Assembly: GCA_002838205.1 (NCBI GenBank)
Contig: CP017950.1
Span: 936,858 to 1,000,857, forward strand
Source of the DNA: Tenericutes bacterium MZ-XQ
Lineage (GTDB): Bacteria; Bacillota_I; Bacilli_A; Acholeplasmatales; Acholeplasmataceae
DNA: 64,000 nt
Reading direction: 5' to 3'
The stretch's first letter is position 1; each line of letters starts with the position of its first letter. Under the pieces are notes generated by a model, which did no database searches, was not told the DNA's origin, and saw only the letters and a program-made list of their open reading frames with translations. Positions 39,063-48,618 of this stretch are shown piece by piece. The position numbers were made by a program, and so were the translations under genes.

Positions 39063-42000
39063 TTATGGTAGTGCAGTAATTGCTGTAGCAATTGAAGTTC
39101 TTAACAATCTTACTCTAATTCCACCATTCATCACATAATAATCATCTGCATTAATTGGATCAATCGCATCATAAATGTTATTTGATGGATCTACAACGTC
39201 ACTTATCAAGTAATAAATAATAACATTTGGACCACTTGGTGGTTCAACTAAATCATCAATATCTTGTGAACTTAATGTCTTCAATTTAGCTACTGTAATG
39301 GTAGATGCAATTGTAGAAACATTTGTCACACCAAGAATATCCATTGATTCAATAATATGATCAATTTCAGCCTTCTTGATATCTTCTGTACTACCAACCA
39401 TATAAGCTTCTGAAGGTACGGTCAATACTGTATCAATTGCACTTGATAATAATCTATGGACAATATATGAATCATAAACATCTCCGACTGGATCACCTAA
39501 ACCTAAATTGTGAAGGTCTTCAATCTCGTCTCTAGATGGATCATCAAATGATAAACTTGAGTTAAGTGTTGTAATACCCATCACTCCCATAGCTTCAATT
39601 AACGCTGATATTTCATCAACTTTAATATCATCTAATGCAACTGAATCATATGCGTTATCTGGTACATCAAGTGCTGCATCTATACTATCGCTAATTAATC
39701 GATGAACAATATATGAATCGTATAGATCAGTTACTGGGTCTTCTGCTAATCCTAAATAATGAAGATTTTGTAATTGTGTTACACTTGGATTTGATACAGA
39801 CAATCCTGCACTAAGTGTGTTAATGCCCATTTCTTCCATCGCATCAATTAATGCGCTAATTTCATCAACCTTAACATCTTCGTTTGCGACTGTCATATAT
39901 GCTTCATCTGGTACTGTTAATGCTGAAATGATTGAATCACTAATGAGTCTATGAACAATTAATGAATCATAAGTATTAGTAATTGGATCAACTGCTAATC
40001 CTAAATAATGTAAGTTTTGAAGTTGAGTTCTTGTTGGATTACTAATTGATAATGAAGCGCCTAAAGAAGTAATACTCATTTCTTCCATAGCTGCAATTAA
40101 TGCGCTAATTTCATCTTCTTCTAAATCTTCATTTGCAACTGTCTTAAAGACGCCATCTGGAGCATTTAATGGATCTCCAGCATATAAACTATCGACAACA
40201 GCATCTGATACAAGTCTGTGAATGATGAGTGACTCATATACGTCTCCATTTGGATCATCAGCAAGTCCTAAATAATGAATTTCCTTAAGTGTTGCTACTG
40301 TTAATCCATTAACATTGATTGGATCAGATAACTTGTTTAAGCCCATTTCTTCCAAGGCTTCAATCAGTGCTGAAATTTCTTCAACTTTAACATGAATTAA
40401 AGCTGCTGTGATATATGCATCATCTGGAACAGTAACTGTTGAGATTACAGAATCACTGATGAGTCTATGAATGATCACAGAATCATATGGATCAGAAATT
40501 GGATCTTCTTCTAAACCTAAATAATGAATGTTTCTAAGTTGAGTTAATGTCAAATCATCCACATTGATTGGATCACCTAAAGTAGTAAGTCCCATCTCAT
40601 CTAGTGCATCAATAAGTGCACTGATTTCATCTTCTTCTAGATCTTCTGTAGAACCAACTTTAAATGCACCATTCGGAGCTTGTGAAGGATCTCCGGTATA
40701 TAGACTATCCACAACTGCATCACTGATTAATCGATGAATAATAAGTGATTGATACTCATCAAGAACTGGATCTATTGCTAGACCTAAATAATGAATATTT
40801 TCAAGTTGTGTAAGTGTAAGTGTATCTACATTAATTGGATCTGATAATTTTGTAAGTCCCATTTCTGCAAGTGCTTCAATTAAAGCACTTACTTCTAGTG
40901 GTTTAACATCTTCTTGAGCAACTGTCATATAAGCATCATCTGGAATGGTTACAGTCGAAATCACTGATTCACTAATCAGTCTGTGTATGATGACAGATTG
41001 ATAAGTATCAGTTACAGGATCTATACCTAAACCTAAATAATGGATATTTCTAAGTTGTGCAACTGATAAATTATCCACGACGATTGGATCTGATAATTTT
41101 GTAAGTCCCATTTCATCAAGTGAATCAATAAGTGCACTAATTTCGTCAGCTTCTAAGTCTTCTGTTGATCCACTTATGAATGCGCCATCTGGAGCTAATA
41201 ATGGATCACCAGTATATAAACTATCTATAACTGCATCACTAATTAATCGATGAATAATCACAGAATCATATGGATCAGTTACAGGATCTTCTGCTAATCC
41301 TAAATAATGAATATTTCTTAATTGTGCTACTGTTAAATCATCGACATTGATTGGATCGCCTAATGTCGCAAGTCCCATCACATCTAATGATTCTATAAGT
41401 GCGCTGATTTCAACAGCTAATAAATCTTCAGTAGAACCAACATCAAATGCACTACTTGGTGCTGCTGTTTCATCACCACTATATAAACTATCAATAACAG
41501 CATCACTGATCAATCGATGAATTGTAAGTGAATTATATTTTTCATCAACTGGATCTGTGCCTTTACCTAAATAATGAATATCCTTAAGTTGCGCTGTTGT
41601 TAAAGCATCAACATTAATTGGATCTGCAAGCGTTGCTAATCCCATCACATCTAGTGCATCAATTAAAGCACTAATTTCATCAGCATTTAAGTCAAGATTA
41701 TCATCAGTCATATATGCATCATCTGGAACCGTGATACTATCATCTACAGAATCACTAATGAGTCTATGAATAATTCTCGATTCATAAACATCTCCGTTAG
41801 GATCTGTGCCCAAACCTAAATAATGTGTTTGTCTTAATTGAGCAATACTTACTGTATCGACTGCAATTGGTTGCGTTAAATCAACAATATTTAAGACGAT
41901 CATCGCTTCTACTAAAGCTTCCATTTCTAGAACTTTCAAATCACTGCCAGGAGCTTCTGGATCATAATTGATATCTATACCATCTACAGCTAATGATTCA

Positions 42001-45000
42001 TCTGTTTCCAAACCTTGATCGATGATGCCTTCAGATATGAGTCTGTAAATAATAAGTGATTCTAAATCCAATAATAGACCAATATTTGTTGGCGTATACT
42101 TAGATTGATCGATAACACCTGCGTTTGCGATATCAATTTCTAAGATATCAAGTGCAGCAAGCATATCACCTAATTCTGAACGCTTAATATCAAGTTTATG
42201 AGAATCGACTGGGTCAAGTTCACTATTTTCATCATATGCAAGTGAGTGAATTGAAATACCACTATCGATAATCGCTTCTGATGTTAAACGATCTATAATT
42301 CTTGAATCTACATTATGTATACTTGTTAACTTCTCTCTTGTTATAGTATTTGTATCAATTGGCATTAAGCCTGTGAGTGTTTGTTGATCATCGCCATCAC
42401 TTAAAATAAGTAATGTATCGATCATCTTACCAATTTCATCTCTAGAGAGTCTTGTACCTTCAACATTGTATGCAGTTAAAGGAATAGATGTTAGATTTTC
42501 AACAATTGCGTCACTAACAAGTTGATCAATGACATTAGATTCTAGATTAAACATCTCTTGAATGTCTGCAATTGTTACTAAGTTGACATCAATTAATGCT
42601 GGATCACTTTGACCTAAAATATCAAATACTGCGAGTAAATCTTTAATTTCAGTTTTCTTAATCATGCCATCATATTCACCAGATGTTTCTAATGCATCAC
42701 CTGGAACAGTTAGACTTGCTTCAGATTTCAACATGAGGTCAAGTGTCACATATAAATAGCTTGAAGATAACAAATCATCTTCTTCTTGATCAGTAAGGCT
42801 AGTGATAGAATCCAAAGTTACAGTATCTTGCTCAAAATCACCTAAACCGATGAGTTTAAGTCCAGCAAATAGATCATAAATTTCTTGCTTAATCATTCTG
42901 TCTCTGCCATCAACGTTTACTGTACTTGATGCTGGCATGACAAAATCAGTTGCTAAGAATCTTCCATTAGCAATCGTTTCTATAATTTGATCACTTAATA
43001 ATAATTGTGAAACTTTATCTTGAATATAAATACTATCAATAAATCTTGAGAAATCATCTTCTCCAGTTCCACTATCAACATTATAACCAATCATATCCAT
43101 AATGGTTGTTACAGTAATGGTTGACTCTCCACCAAAATCAAGCATATCAAGCGAAATCATCATCTTTTTAATTTCAGCTCTTGAAATCAAATCATCTTCA
43201 ACACCGCTTGTACCAAGTGCATCTGATGGTACAGCCATTTCTAATGTGATTGGATTATCTGCAAATGCACCTGCAAGTGCATCACCAACATAATCACCAA
43301 ATGCAGGATTATCAAATAATCTTGCTAATATCGTATAAATATAATCAGATGCAATAAATGTGTCAAAATCATCTTTAGGTTGTGTTGTATCAATCATATC
43401 TGTAAACGTATTTAAACCAATAGCACCAAAATCTCCTAAAAGGGTTAATGATGTGAGCATACGTCTAAACTCATCTTTAGGTACTCTTCCGATTTCAATA
43501 TCCTCATGAAGTAGAGGATCACTAGCAAGCATTGCATCAGATGGTGTTGTATCAAAACTATCAACTGTAAGTCCTAAAGCAGTTCCTAATGTCGTTCCAA
43601 CATAGTCCCCTAAAGTTTCAAGTTTTAATACTTTATCTAATATAGTGTAAATATAATTTGCTCCAAATACACGATCAAAATCATCATCTCCTGTATCAGG
43701 GTCAATGTTTCTATCTAATAAGTTTGTAAAAGTTTCTAATCCTAATGTACTTAACGCTTCTGTAGATGTTAAACCTAAAGCATAAGTTGCAATAACGATA
43801 TTTTCAAACTCAACAGGTTTTATCAAATCTCCATCCATAAGATCCGGATCAGCAACAAAGAAATCATCAGGTGCAACAAATATAGTTTGTGCAGAGTTGA
43901 CTGCATTTACTAAAACTTGTTGAGTTTCTGTGTTTGATAAGAAATCTGAAACTAGTTTATGTATTACATCAGAATCAAATAGTTCTAAGAATGTTCCATT
44001 TTCAGACATTTGATATAATGCATCAAGTGGAAGTTTCGATGAATCATTTGCTGCTGTAATAATGCCAGCATATGATAATTCAAATCCTTCTGAATTTCCA
44101 GCTGCTACAATTAAATCAAATATTGCTTCCATGATTTCGGTCGATTCTTGTTTCCATAAGACTGAATCAACCTCTGCATCAACTAATGATACTGGAATCG
44201 TTGTATATGCGCTTAAAGCACCTGTATCAACAATATTTCTTACACTGTTTGCTACACTAGCAAGTAATAAATCAGAATGTGTGTTTTCAACAGAATAAGT
44301 AAAGAACGCTCTAAAATCAGGGTCATTGAACAATCCTGTTAAATCAATATCTTGAAACTCTAAATACAGTCCACTTTGTTCTGATAAAAAATCTGAAACA
44401 GTGAATGCTAAATCTAGGACAGAGGCAACTTCTTGATTAAGTGCTATACTGTTTGGTATGTATAAATATGGTGAGGTAACCATTGACTGAATATAATTAA
44501 GCGCAGGTTCCCCAGCTCTTGTTAATATTTGTAGTTCATCAATAGCTTGTCTCATTGTTTGGTAATCAGCATCTGATAATTGACTAAACTGAGATATAAC
44601 TTCTAACATTTGATTTGTTTCTAATCCAGATAAGTTTCTAATCTCAGAAAGACTACTAAACTTATTAACGCTTTCCACAACTGTTAGCAAATTGTTTATC
44701 TCTTGACCAAAATTAAAGTCAATGGTTTCACCCGTTGGATCACTAACTAAAATATCATTAATAGCGTCTTGTAAAGCTGGGTCATTAACTAATGTCTCAA
44801 CAACATTTGGACTGGCAATCTCAAGTGCGGCATTGACTACTTCACTGCCTTCAAAAACATATTCGACTATTTGTCTGAGTGAATCCATATGATTGACTGC
44901 GATATCATCGATAAAAGCAAGCATATCTGGACTTTCACCAAAGATTGCACCAACACCAAGTTTTAATGCTTCTTTATAAATATCACCAACATTGATAATT

Positions 45001-46586
45001 TCTTGATCCCACTCAATGTTTTCTAGTTCTAAAATAATTTGTTCAGCTAGTTCTTCATCAATAGAATCACGTAGTTGTTGATATAATGCAAAATCGACAA
45101 CAACAGGCATAGATTCAATGATCATTCTAACTTCAACTAAATCTTCTATAATTGCACCAATCCATTCAGGATTTTGTGTGTTAATGAACGTTTCTAAATT
45201 ACTAATTGAATTAAATAGAGTAGTTAGGTTAGTATCCCCAAATTCATCTGAGAATACTGTTTCTATAATTTGGGCAATACGATATAACTCACCTTCTGAT
45301 CCGACAAAGAAATCAGGATCATCAAGTATAAACGAGAATCTATCTTGTAAGTACCCTTCAACTTCTGATGGCTCCATCCATGAAATTTGTTGTTGAGCTT
45401 GTTCTAAAGTTGTTGCATAGTCTAATGCTACGTTAATTAAAGATAAAACTTTTAAATCTCCAATTGAACGCAAAATATTAGCTAACATGACACCTTCTTC
45501 AGGGGTCAACTCAGCTAATAGTTCTGGCTGACTCATGTATGTCATCCATTCACCGACGGTAGCAAACGTAAGTGCAGCATCTGCAATATCAAAAATTTCA
45601 CCGAACTCTTCATCCCATGAAATACTGTAAAAATAATCCAAAGCAGCTTGTGTAGCATCTCTACCTCCAAAATCAATGCCATTGAGTTCTGTTGGAGCTA
45701 AGTTTTCTACGCCATATCTAACTGCTGCAGGGATCATATACTGAATGAGTTCACTTTGACCAATATGATTAAAGATGAGTTCAGCATTATTTATATCTTC
45801 ACTAGATATATCTTCGATTCTAAAATCATCTTCTAAATATCCATTTTCTGCAATGATGTTTGCAATCCCCATAATATGTTCGAGTTCATTACCAAAATTA
45901 ATGCTTGTTGTCGTTTCTTCAACAACAATATCTGTCGTGAACACTTCATCGAAAATATAACGATCCAAAGATTTTTCTTGAATCTTGATATCCTTTACAA
46001 TAGCTGAGAGTCCACCTTCATTCATTTCCTTAATGTTATTTAATATTTCTTGAATCTCACTAGGTATAGCAATAGCTAGTTCTGTTGTTGAACTTAAGGC
46101 TTGTGTATTTTGATTTTCTTCGATATTTAAACTTGATGTAATCTCAGAGGCAAAGCCTGCAATGACTAAAAGTGGAACTAAAAAAATAAAAGCAACCACT
46201 AAACCTCTGACAGAACCAATTGCTCCACCAAATAAACGACTTAGAACGTTTTTATTTAGACGTTTAGAAGGCACAAACTTGCGATTTTGATTCTCTTTTT
46301 CTTCATGTTTAATTCTTGCTTCTTCATTTTGTTTTTTAAGCATGCTTTTTTTAATGCCATGTTTCCATATAGGTTTAAATATTGTAATCGTAAGTGAAAA
46401 TTTAATCAATGGATATAAAACGAAATATGCTACTATTCTTAAGACTAAATCTGCAATAGCAATAACTAGTCCTAAAATTTCTGGTTCATTTAAGTAATTG
46501 ATAATATCAGCAGGAATAGCACCACCTGATAATCCGTTAACTAAATCTATTAAAGACGTTGAAAATAATCCAGAAGTTAGGAGCAT
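39063..46586 (-). CDS. Giant repeat protein, CvpA-like membrane N-terminus
   Basis: 2507 codons from the ATG at 46586. The first 160 residues have three hydrophobic helices and resemble the CvpA family from its second helix on (VIAIADLVLRIVAYFVL; GGAIGSVRGLVVAFIFLVPL), with a charged loop KKQNEEARIKHEEKENQNRK. The rest is acidic and mostly helical, first non-repetitive (about 160-900), then about 18 repeats ending in EISALIDAL-MG. There is no LPxTG or C-terminal helix. The ATG has no Shine-Dalgarno. The true start with SD is at 46757 in the same frame, separated by one TAG (46602-46604). It may be a nonsense-broken gene; function unknown, probably a surface-exposed or scaffold protein. Confidence 0.85.
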   Translation of the reverse strand: MLLTSGLFSTSLIDLVNGLSGGAIPADIINYLNEPEILGLVIAIADLVLRIVAYFVLYPLIKFSLTITIFKPIWKHGIKKSMLKKQNEEARIKHEEKENQNRKFVPSKRLNKNVLSRLFGGAIGSVRGLVVAFIFLVPLLVIAGFASEITSSLNIEENQNTQALSSTTELAIAIPSEIQEILNNIKEMNEGGLSAIVKDIKIQEKSLDRYIFDEVFTTDIVVEETTTSINFGNELEHIMGIANIIAENGYLEDDFRIEDISSEDINNAELIFNHIGQSELIQYMIPAAVRYGVENLAPTELNGIDFGGRDATQAALDYFYSISWDEEFGEIFDIADAALTFATVGEWMTYMSQPELLAELTPEEGVMLANILRSIGDLKVLSLINVALDYATTLEQAQQQISWMEPSEVEGYLQDRFSFILDDPDFFVGSEGELYRIAQIIETVFSDEFGDTNLTTLFNSISNLETFINTQNPEWIGAIIEDLVEVRMIIESMPVVVDFALYQQLRDSIDEELAEQIILELENIEWDQEIINVGDIYKEALKLGVGAIFGESPDMLAFIDDIAVNHMDSLRQIVEYVFEGSEVVNAALEIASPNVVETLVNDPALQDAINDILVSDPTGETIDFNFGQEINNLLTVVESVNKFSSLSEIRNLSGLETNQMLEVISQFSQLSDADYQTMRQAIDELQILTRAGEPALNYIQSMVTSPYLYIPNSIALNQEVASVLDLAFTVSDFLSEQSGLYLEFQDIDLTGLFNDPDFRAFFTYSVENTHSDLLLASVANSVRNIVDTGALSAYTTIPVSLVDAEVDSVLWKQESTEIMEAIFDLIVAAGNSEGFELSYAGIITAANDSSKLPLDALYQMSENGTFLELFDSDVIHKLVSDFLSNTETQQVLVNAVNSAQTIFVAPDDFFVADPDLMDGDLIKPVEFENIVIATYALGLTSTEALSTLGLETFTNLLDRNIDPDTGDDDFDRVFGANYIYTILDKVLKLETLGDYVGTTLGTALGLTVDSFDTTPSDAMLASDPLLHEDIEIGRVPKDEFRRMLTSLTLLGDFGAIGLNTFTDMIDTTQPKDDFDTFIASDYIYTILARLFDNPAFGDYVGDALAGAFADNPITLEMAVPSDALGTSGVEDDLISRAEIKKMMISLDMLDFGGESTITVTTIMDMIGYNVDSGTGEDDFSRFIDSIYIQDKVSQLLLSDQIIETIANGRFLATDFVMPASSTVNVDGRDRMIKQEIYDLFAGLKLIGLGDFEQDTVTLDSITSLTDQEEDDLLSSSYLYVTLDLMLKSEASLTVPGDALETSGEYDGMIKKTEIKDLLAVFDILGQSDPALIDVNLVTIADIQEMFNLESNVIDQLVSDAIVENLTSIPLTAYNVEGTRLSRDEIGKMIDTLLILSDGDDQQTLTGLMPIDTNTITREKLTSIHNVDSRIIDRLTSEAIIDSGISIHSLAYDENSELDPVDSHKLDIKRSELGDMLAALDILEIDIANAGVIDQSKYTPTNIGLLLDLESLIIYRLISEGIIDQGLETDESLAVDGIDINYDPEAPGSDLKVLEMEALVEAMIVLNIVDLTQPIAVDTVSIAQLRQTHYLGLGTDPNGDVYESRIIHRLISDSVDDSITVPDDAYMTDDNLDLNADEISALIDALDVMGLATLADPINVDALTTAQLKDIHYLGKGTDPVDEKYNSLTIHRLISDAVIDSLYSGDETAAPSSAFDVGSTEDLLAVEISALIESLDVMGLATLGDPINVDDLTVAQLRNIHYLGLAEDPVTDPYDSVIIHRLISDAVIDSLYTGDPLLAPDGAFISGSTEDLEADEISALIDSLDEMGLTKLSDPIVVDNLSVAQLRNIHYLGLGIDPVTDTYQSVIIHRLISESVISTVTIPDDAYMTVAQEDVKPLEVSALIEALAEMGLTKLSDPINVDTLTLTQLENIHYLGLAIDPVLDEYQSLIIHRLISDAVVDSLYTGDPSQAPNGAFKVGSTEDLEEDEISALIDALDEMGLTTLGDPINVDDLTLTQLRNIHYLGLEEDPISDPYDSVIIHRLISDSVISTVTVPDDAYITAALIHVKVEEISALIEALEEMGLNKLSDPINVNGLTVATLKEIHYLGLADDPNGDVYESLIIHRLVSDAVVDSLYAGDPLNAPDGVFKTVANEDLEEDEISALIAAMEEMSITSLGASLSISNPTRTQLQNLHYLGLAVDPITNTYDSLIVHRLISDSIISALTVPDEAYMTVANEDVKVDEISALIDAMEEMGINTLSAGLSVSNPSVTQLQNLHYLGLAEDPVTDLYDSYIVHRLISDSIDAALDVPDNAYDSVALDDIKVDEISALIEAMGVMGITTLNSSLSFDDPSRDEIEDLHNLGLGDPVGDVYDSYIVHRLLSSAIDTVLTVPSEAYMVGSTEDIKKAEIDHIIESMDILGVTNVSTIASTITVAKLKTLSSQDIDDLVEPPSGPNVIIYYLISDVVDPSNNIYDAIDPINADDYYVMNGGIRVRLLRTSIATAITALP
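39080..43890 (-). repeat. About 18 tandem protein-level repeats in giant gene
   Basis: Units carry a V/APDxAY or APxGAF start, an acidic spacer and DEISALIDALxEMGL, then SDPINVDxLTxxQLxNIHYLGL and IIHRLISDAV in the better-kept copies. The ten units nearest the C-terminus (about 39.3-41.85 kb) are very similar, 80-90 residues each, with long (LYTGDP-type) and short versions. Units towards the N-terminus are increasingly divergent. The DxxxxDEI part recalls EF-hand/dockerin-like loops, without strict calcium ligands. Confidence 0.85.
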
Positions 46587-46601
46587 ATTAAAAGAAAGTT
46601 T

Positions 46602-46757
46602 CTAAACAATCCATAAAGTCACCACCGTCATGATTAAACTAACGATCGTAAAATACGTTGACTTACTCGTTCCTCTCAAAAATCCTATCAAAAAATGTAT
46701 AACTACGAAGAATCCGATAATTCCCCACTGAATCATTAGAAATGAGGGCATAGACAT
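46602..46757 (-). pseudogene. N-terminal fragment of the giant CvpA-like gene
   Basis: 51 codons from the ATG at 46757 to a TAG. It encodes the missing first CvpA-like helix pair: GIIGFFVVIHFLIGFLRG then IVSLIMTVVTLWIV. AAAGGCGG lies 5 nt upstream of the ATG. The TAG is exactly in frame with the giant gene, five codons before its first ATG, so one point mutation (for example CAG to TAG) explains the split. A sequencing error or readthrough is also possible. Confidence 0.8.
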
Positions 46758-47043
46758 TCCGCCTTTCTTGGTAAATCATATTCTTATTTTAGCAAAAATC
46801 ATAGATTAACTCAATAAACTTAAATCATTGTGTATATTTTTATAAATATACAGGTGAATAATCGCCCTTGTTTTTAGTCGATATGTTGTATTATCCTCTA
46901 AATATATTTCAAGTCATCTGATTAACTTTATTTAAGGCATACAAATAAAAATGGTTTACAAAATAACAAAGGTACTGATTTATGATCCATCAGTACCTTT
47001 TGCACTATTCATTTTAATGTTTATTGACTACGATCTAGCATGA
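46758..47043. other. Intergenic stretch
   Basis: 286 bp without a convincing gene. It holds a hairpin GTATATTT-TTAT-AAATATAC at 46832-46851 and the PAP2 terminator. No tRNA or other RNA was seen. Confidence 0.6.
46968..47000 (-). terminator. Hairpin after PAP2 gene
   Basis: AAAGGTACTGAT and ATCAGTACCTTT form a perfect 12-bp stem with a 9-nt loop, followed by a broken T-rich run on the minus strand. Confidence 0.75.
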
Positions 47044-47712
47044 TTAGATTTTCGAAATGTGCTTATCTTTGTATGGCACAAATGTAAGAAATGATAAGAT
47101 TAATGTACTACTTAGTAAAAGTCCACCTATGATATCTGTCATCCAGTGTACACCAGAAAGAATTCTACCAAAGATAATGATTATTAAAACCAAACTTATC
47201 AGTAAATTTATTGTGATTATTAGAACTTTGCTCTTTATCATTTCTTTAATCATAAAATGTGTAGGTATCAACACACATAAACTAATCATGATGTGTGTTG
47301 ATGGGTATGAGGGTTCTAAATATCCATCAATTAAGATTGGTCTATAGTTAATGATAAACGTTTCAAAAAATATATAGACAATGATGAGTATTACATAATA
47401 TATACCTAACCCTATAATCTTTCGATCTACCTTTTTTATGCTTTTTCTTTGAATAAGTTGGTATAATCCCATAAAAGCAAAAATCAACCCTATAAAGACC
47501 GGAAACAAACCAAGCCAATCTATGATTTCATAATAAAGCATATTGACTCCAATGAAGTGATGCATAAAGTCATTAAACCGTGAAAATCCAACAGATGATG
47601 CCATAGGTCCAATCTCTTTGACGTCATAACTCATAAGTGCAATTGTAAAGATGACAAAAATTGTTGCTACTGTAAGTATACATATGATTTTTTTTCTTTT
47701 TGTTTTTTCCAT
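47044..47712 (-). CDS. PAP2-family membrane phosphatase
   Basis: 222 residues with about six membrane helices. The three acid-phosphatase motifs are visible in shortened form: FIINYRP (motif 1 end), YPSTHIMIS (motif 2, PSxH) and SGVHWMTDIIGG (motif 3 with the nucleophilic His). Such enzymes dephosphorylate phosphatidate, undecaprenyl-PP or similar lipid phosphates at the outer membrane face. AAAGGAG precedes the ATG at 47712. It is a single gene downstream of an XRE-type regulator in the same direction, with 106 bp between them. Confidence 0.88.
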   Translation of the reverse strand: MEKTKRKKIICILTVATIFVIFTIALMSYDVKEIGPMASSVGFSRFNDFMHHFIGVNMLYYEIIDWLGLFPVFIGLIFAFMGLYQLIQRKSIKKVDRKIIGLGIYYVILIIVYIFFETFIINYRPILIDGYLEPSYPSTHIMISLCVLIPTHFMIKEMIKSKVLIITINLLISLVLIIIIFGRILSGVHWMTDIIGGLLLSSTLILSFLTFVPYKDKHISKI

Positions 47713-47818
47713 TTTGTTTCTCCTTTGTATGTTAGATGTCTTCAGTATAAAAGCTATCTAACCTACAGTAAAGAAACGATTCGAAACATGAATTGATTAT
47801 TGTGATACTTATCGTTGA

Positions 47819-48439
47819 CTATCGCTTAATATGCATAAAATTGAGTAAAACTAACAGTTTTCCAATGAGATAGACAGTTAAAAAGAAACTGATATAGGGT
47901 TCGTTTGTAACAATGAAAACCAACAGTGAAAAAAACGAAAATGCTATCGATAACATTAAGATATAAAATTGCTGTCTATAGAGTAACCCAAAGCGTGCAA
48001 TGATAAATTGAAACATGAACAGGATTAAGAAAATCGCAAATACGCCATAATACAAACTTATAATCATGATATTACCAACATCATGATTGAATAAAGTAAC
48101 AGACTTAATAAAGTCACCTACCTTTAATCCAAACAAAGGAAAAAACATAAGCATAAAACTAAACAAGTCAAGTAATCCATACCCATAAAGACTAAAGGCT
48201 TTTAACGTATGACGATTAGTATTAACTGCTATTGAAATCAATTCCTCATTTGATAATAATTCATTAATTGAGATGCCAAATATTTTTGAGATTTCTTGAA
48301 GTGAATCAAGATTGGGATTCCCTTTTCCGGTTTCCCACTTTGATATAGCTGCTCTAGATACGTATAGCATATCTGCTAAATCTGATTGGGTATAATTTTT
48401 TTCTTTTCTAAGACGTTGAATTTTTTCACCGAGATTCAT
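47819..48439 (-). CDS. XRE-type HTH regulator with membrane domain
   Basis: 206 residues. The N-terminal Cro/CI helix-turn-helix (LRKEKNYTQSDLADMLYVSR, residues about 10-60, then WETGKGNPNLDSL) is joined to four membrane helices (from about 80: LLDLFSFMLMFFPLFGL to YLIGKLLVLLNFM). This architecture is common in low-GC Gram-positives and probably senses a membrane or envelope state. GAGGAAGG lies upstream of the ATG. Targets unknown; the PAP2 gene next door is a candidate. Confidence 0.88.
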   Translation of the reverse strand: MNLGEKIQRLRKEKNYTQSDLADMLYVSRAAISKWETGKGNPNLDSLQEISKIFGISINELLSNEELISIAVNTNRHTLKAFSLYGYGLLDLFSFMLMFFPLFGLKVGDFIKSVTLFNHDVGNIMIISLYYGVFAIFLILFMFQFIIARFGLLYRQQFYILMLSIAFSFFSLLVFIVTNEPYISFFLTVYLIGKLLVLLNFMHIKR

Positions 48440-48546
48440 TTGTATACCTTCCTCTCGTTTTATATTTTTTGTCTATTTATAGAGTATCATAGATCTTAAA
48501 AAACTTGATATATGTAGACGTTATTATCCTTGATATGGTTAAAAAT

Positions 48547-48582
48547 AAAAAACGAAAAAATATATAATTTTATTCGTTTTTT
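48547..48582 (-). terminator. Terminator of dnaE-efflux operon
   Basis: AAAAAACGAA and TTCGTTTTTT pair around an AT-rich loop, directly after the cation efflux gene. Confidence 0.8.
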
Positions 48583-48618
48583 GAATTTTTAATACTAAGT
48601 GACTATATCATGTGCAAA

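Noticed and set aside
39130-41850. Regularly spaced similar segments resembling a CRISPR or DNA satellite
   Set aside because: The periodicity is protein-coding, 80-90 codon units in one open frame with synonymous variation, and no short identical repeats with unique spacers.
43102-45960. Plus-strand open frames opposite the giant gene
   Set aside because: Short, without SD or family resemblance; shadows of the acidic repeat coding strand.
46602-46604. TAG as a recoded (pyrrolysine or suppressor) codon
   Set aside because: Only one such TAG was seen, no Pyl genes are in the window and nothing else suggests recoding; a nonsense change is simpler.
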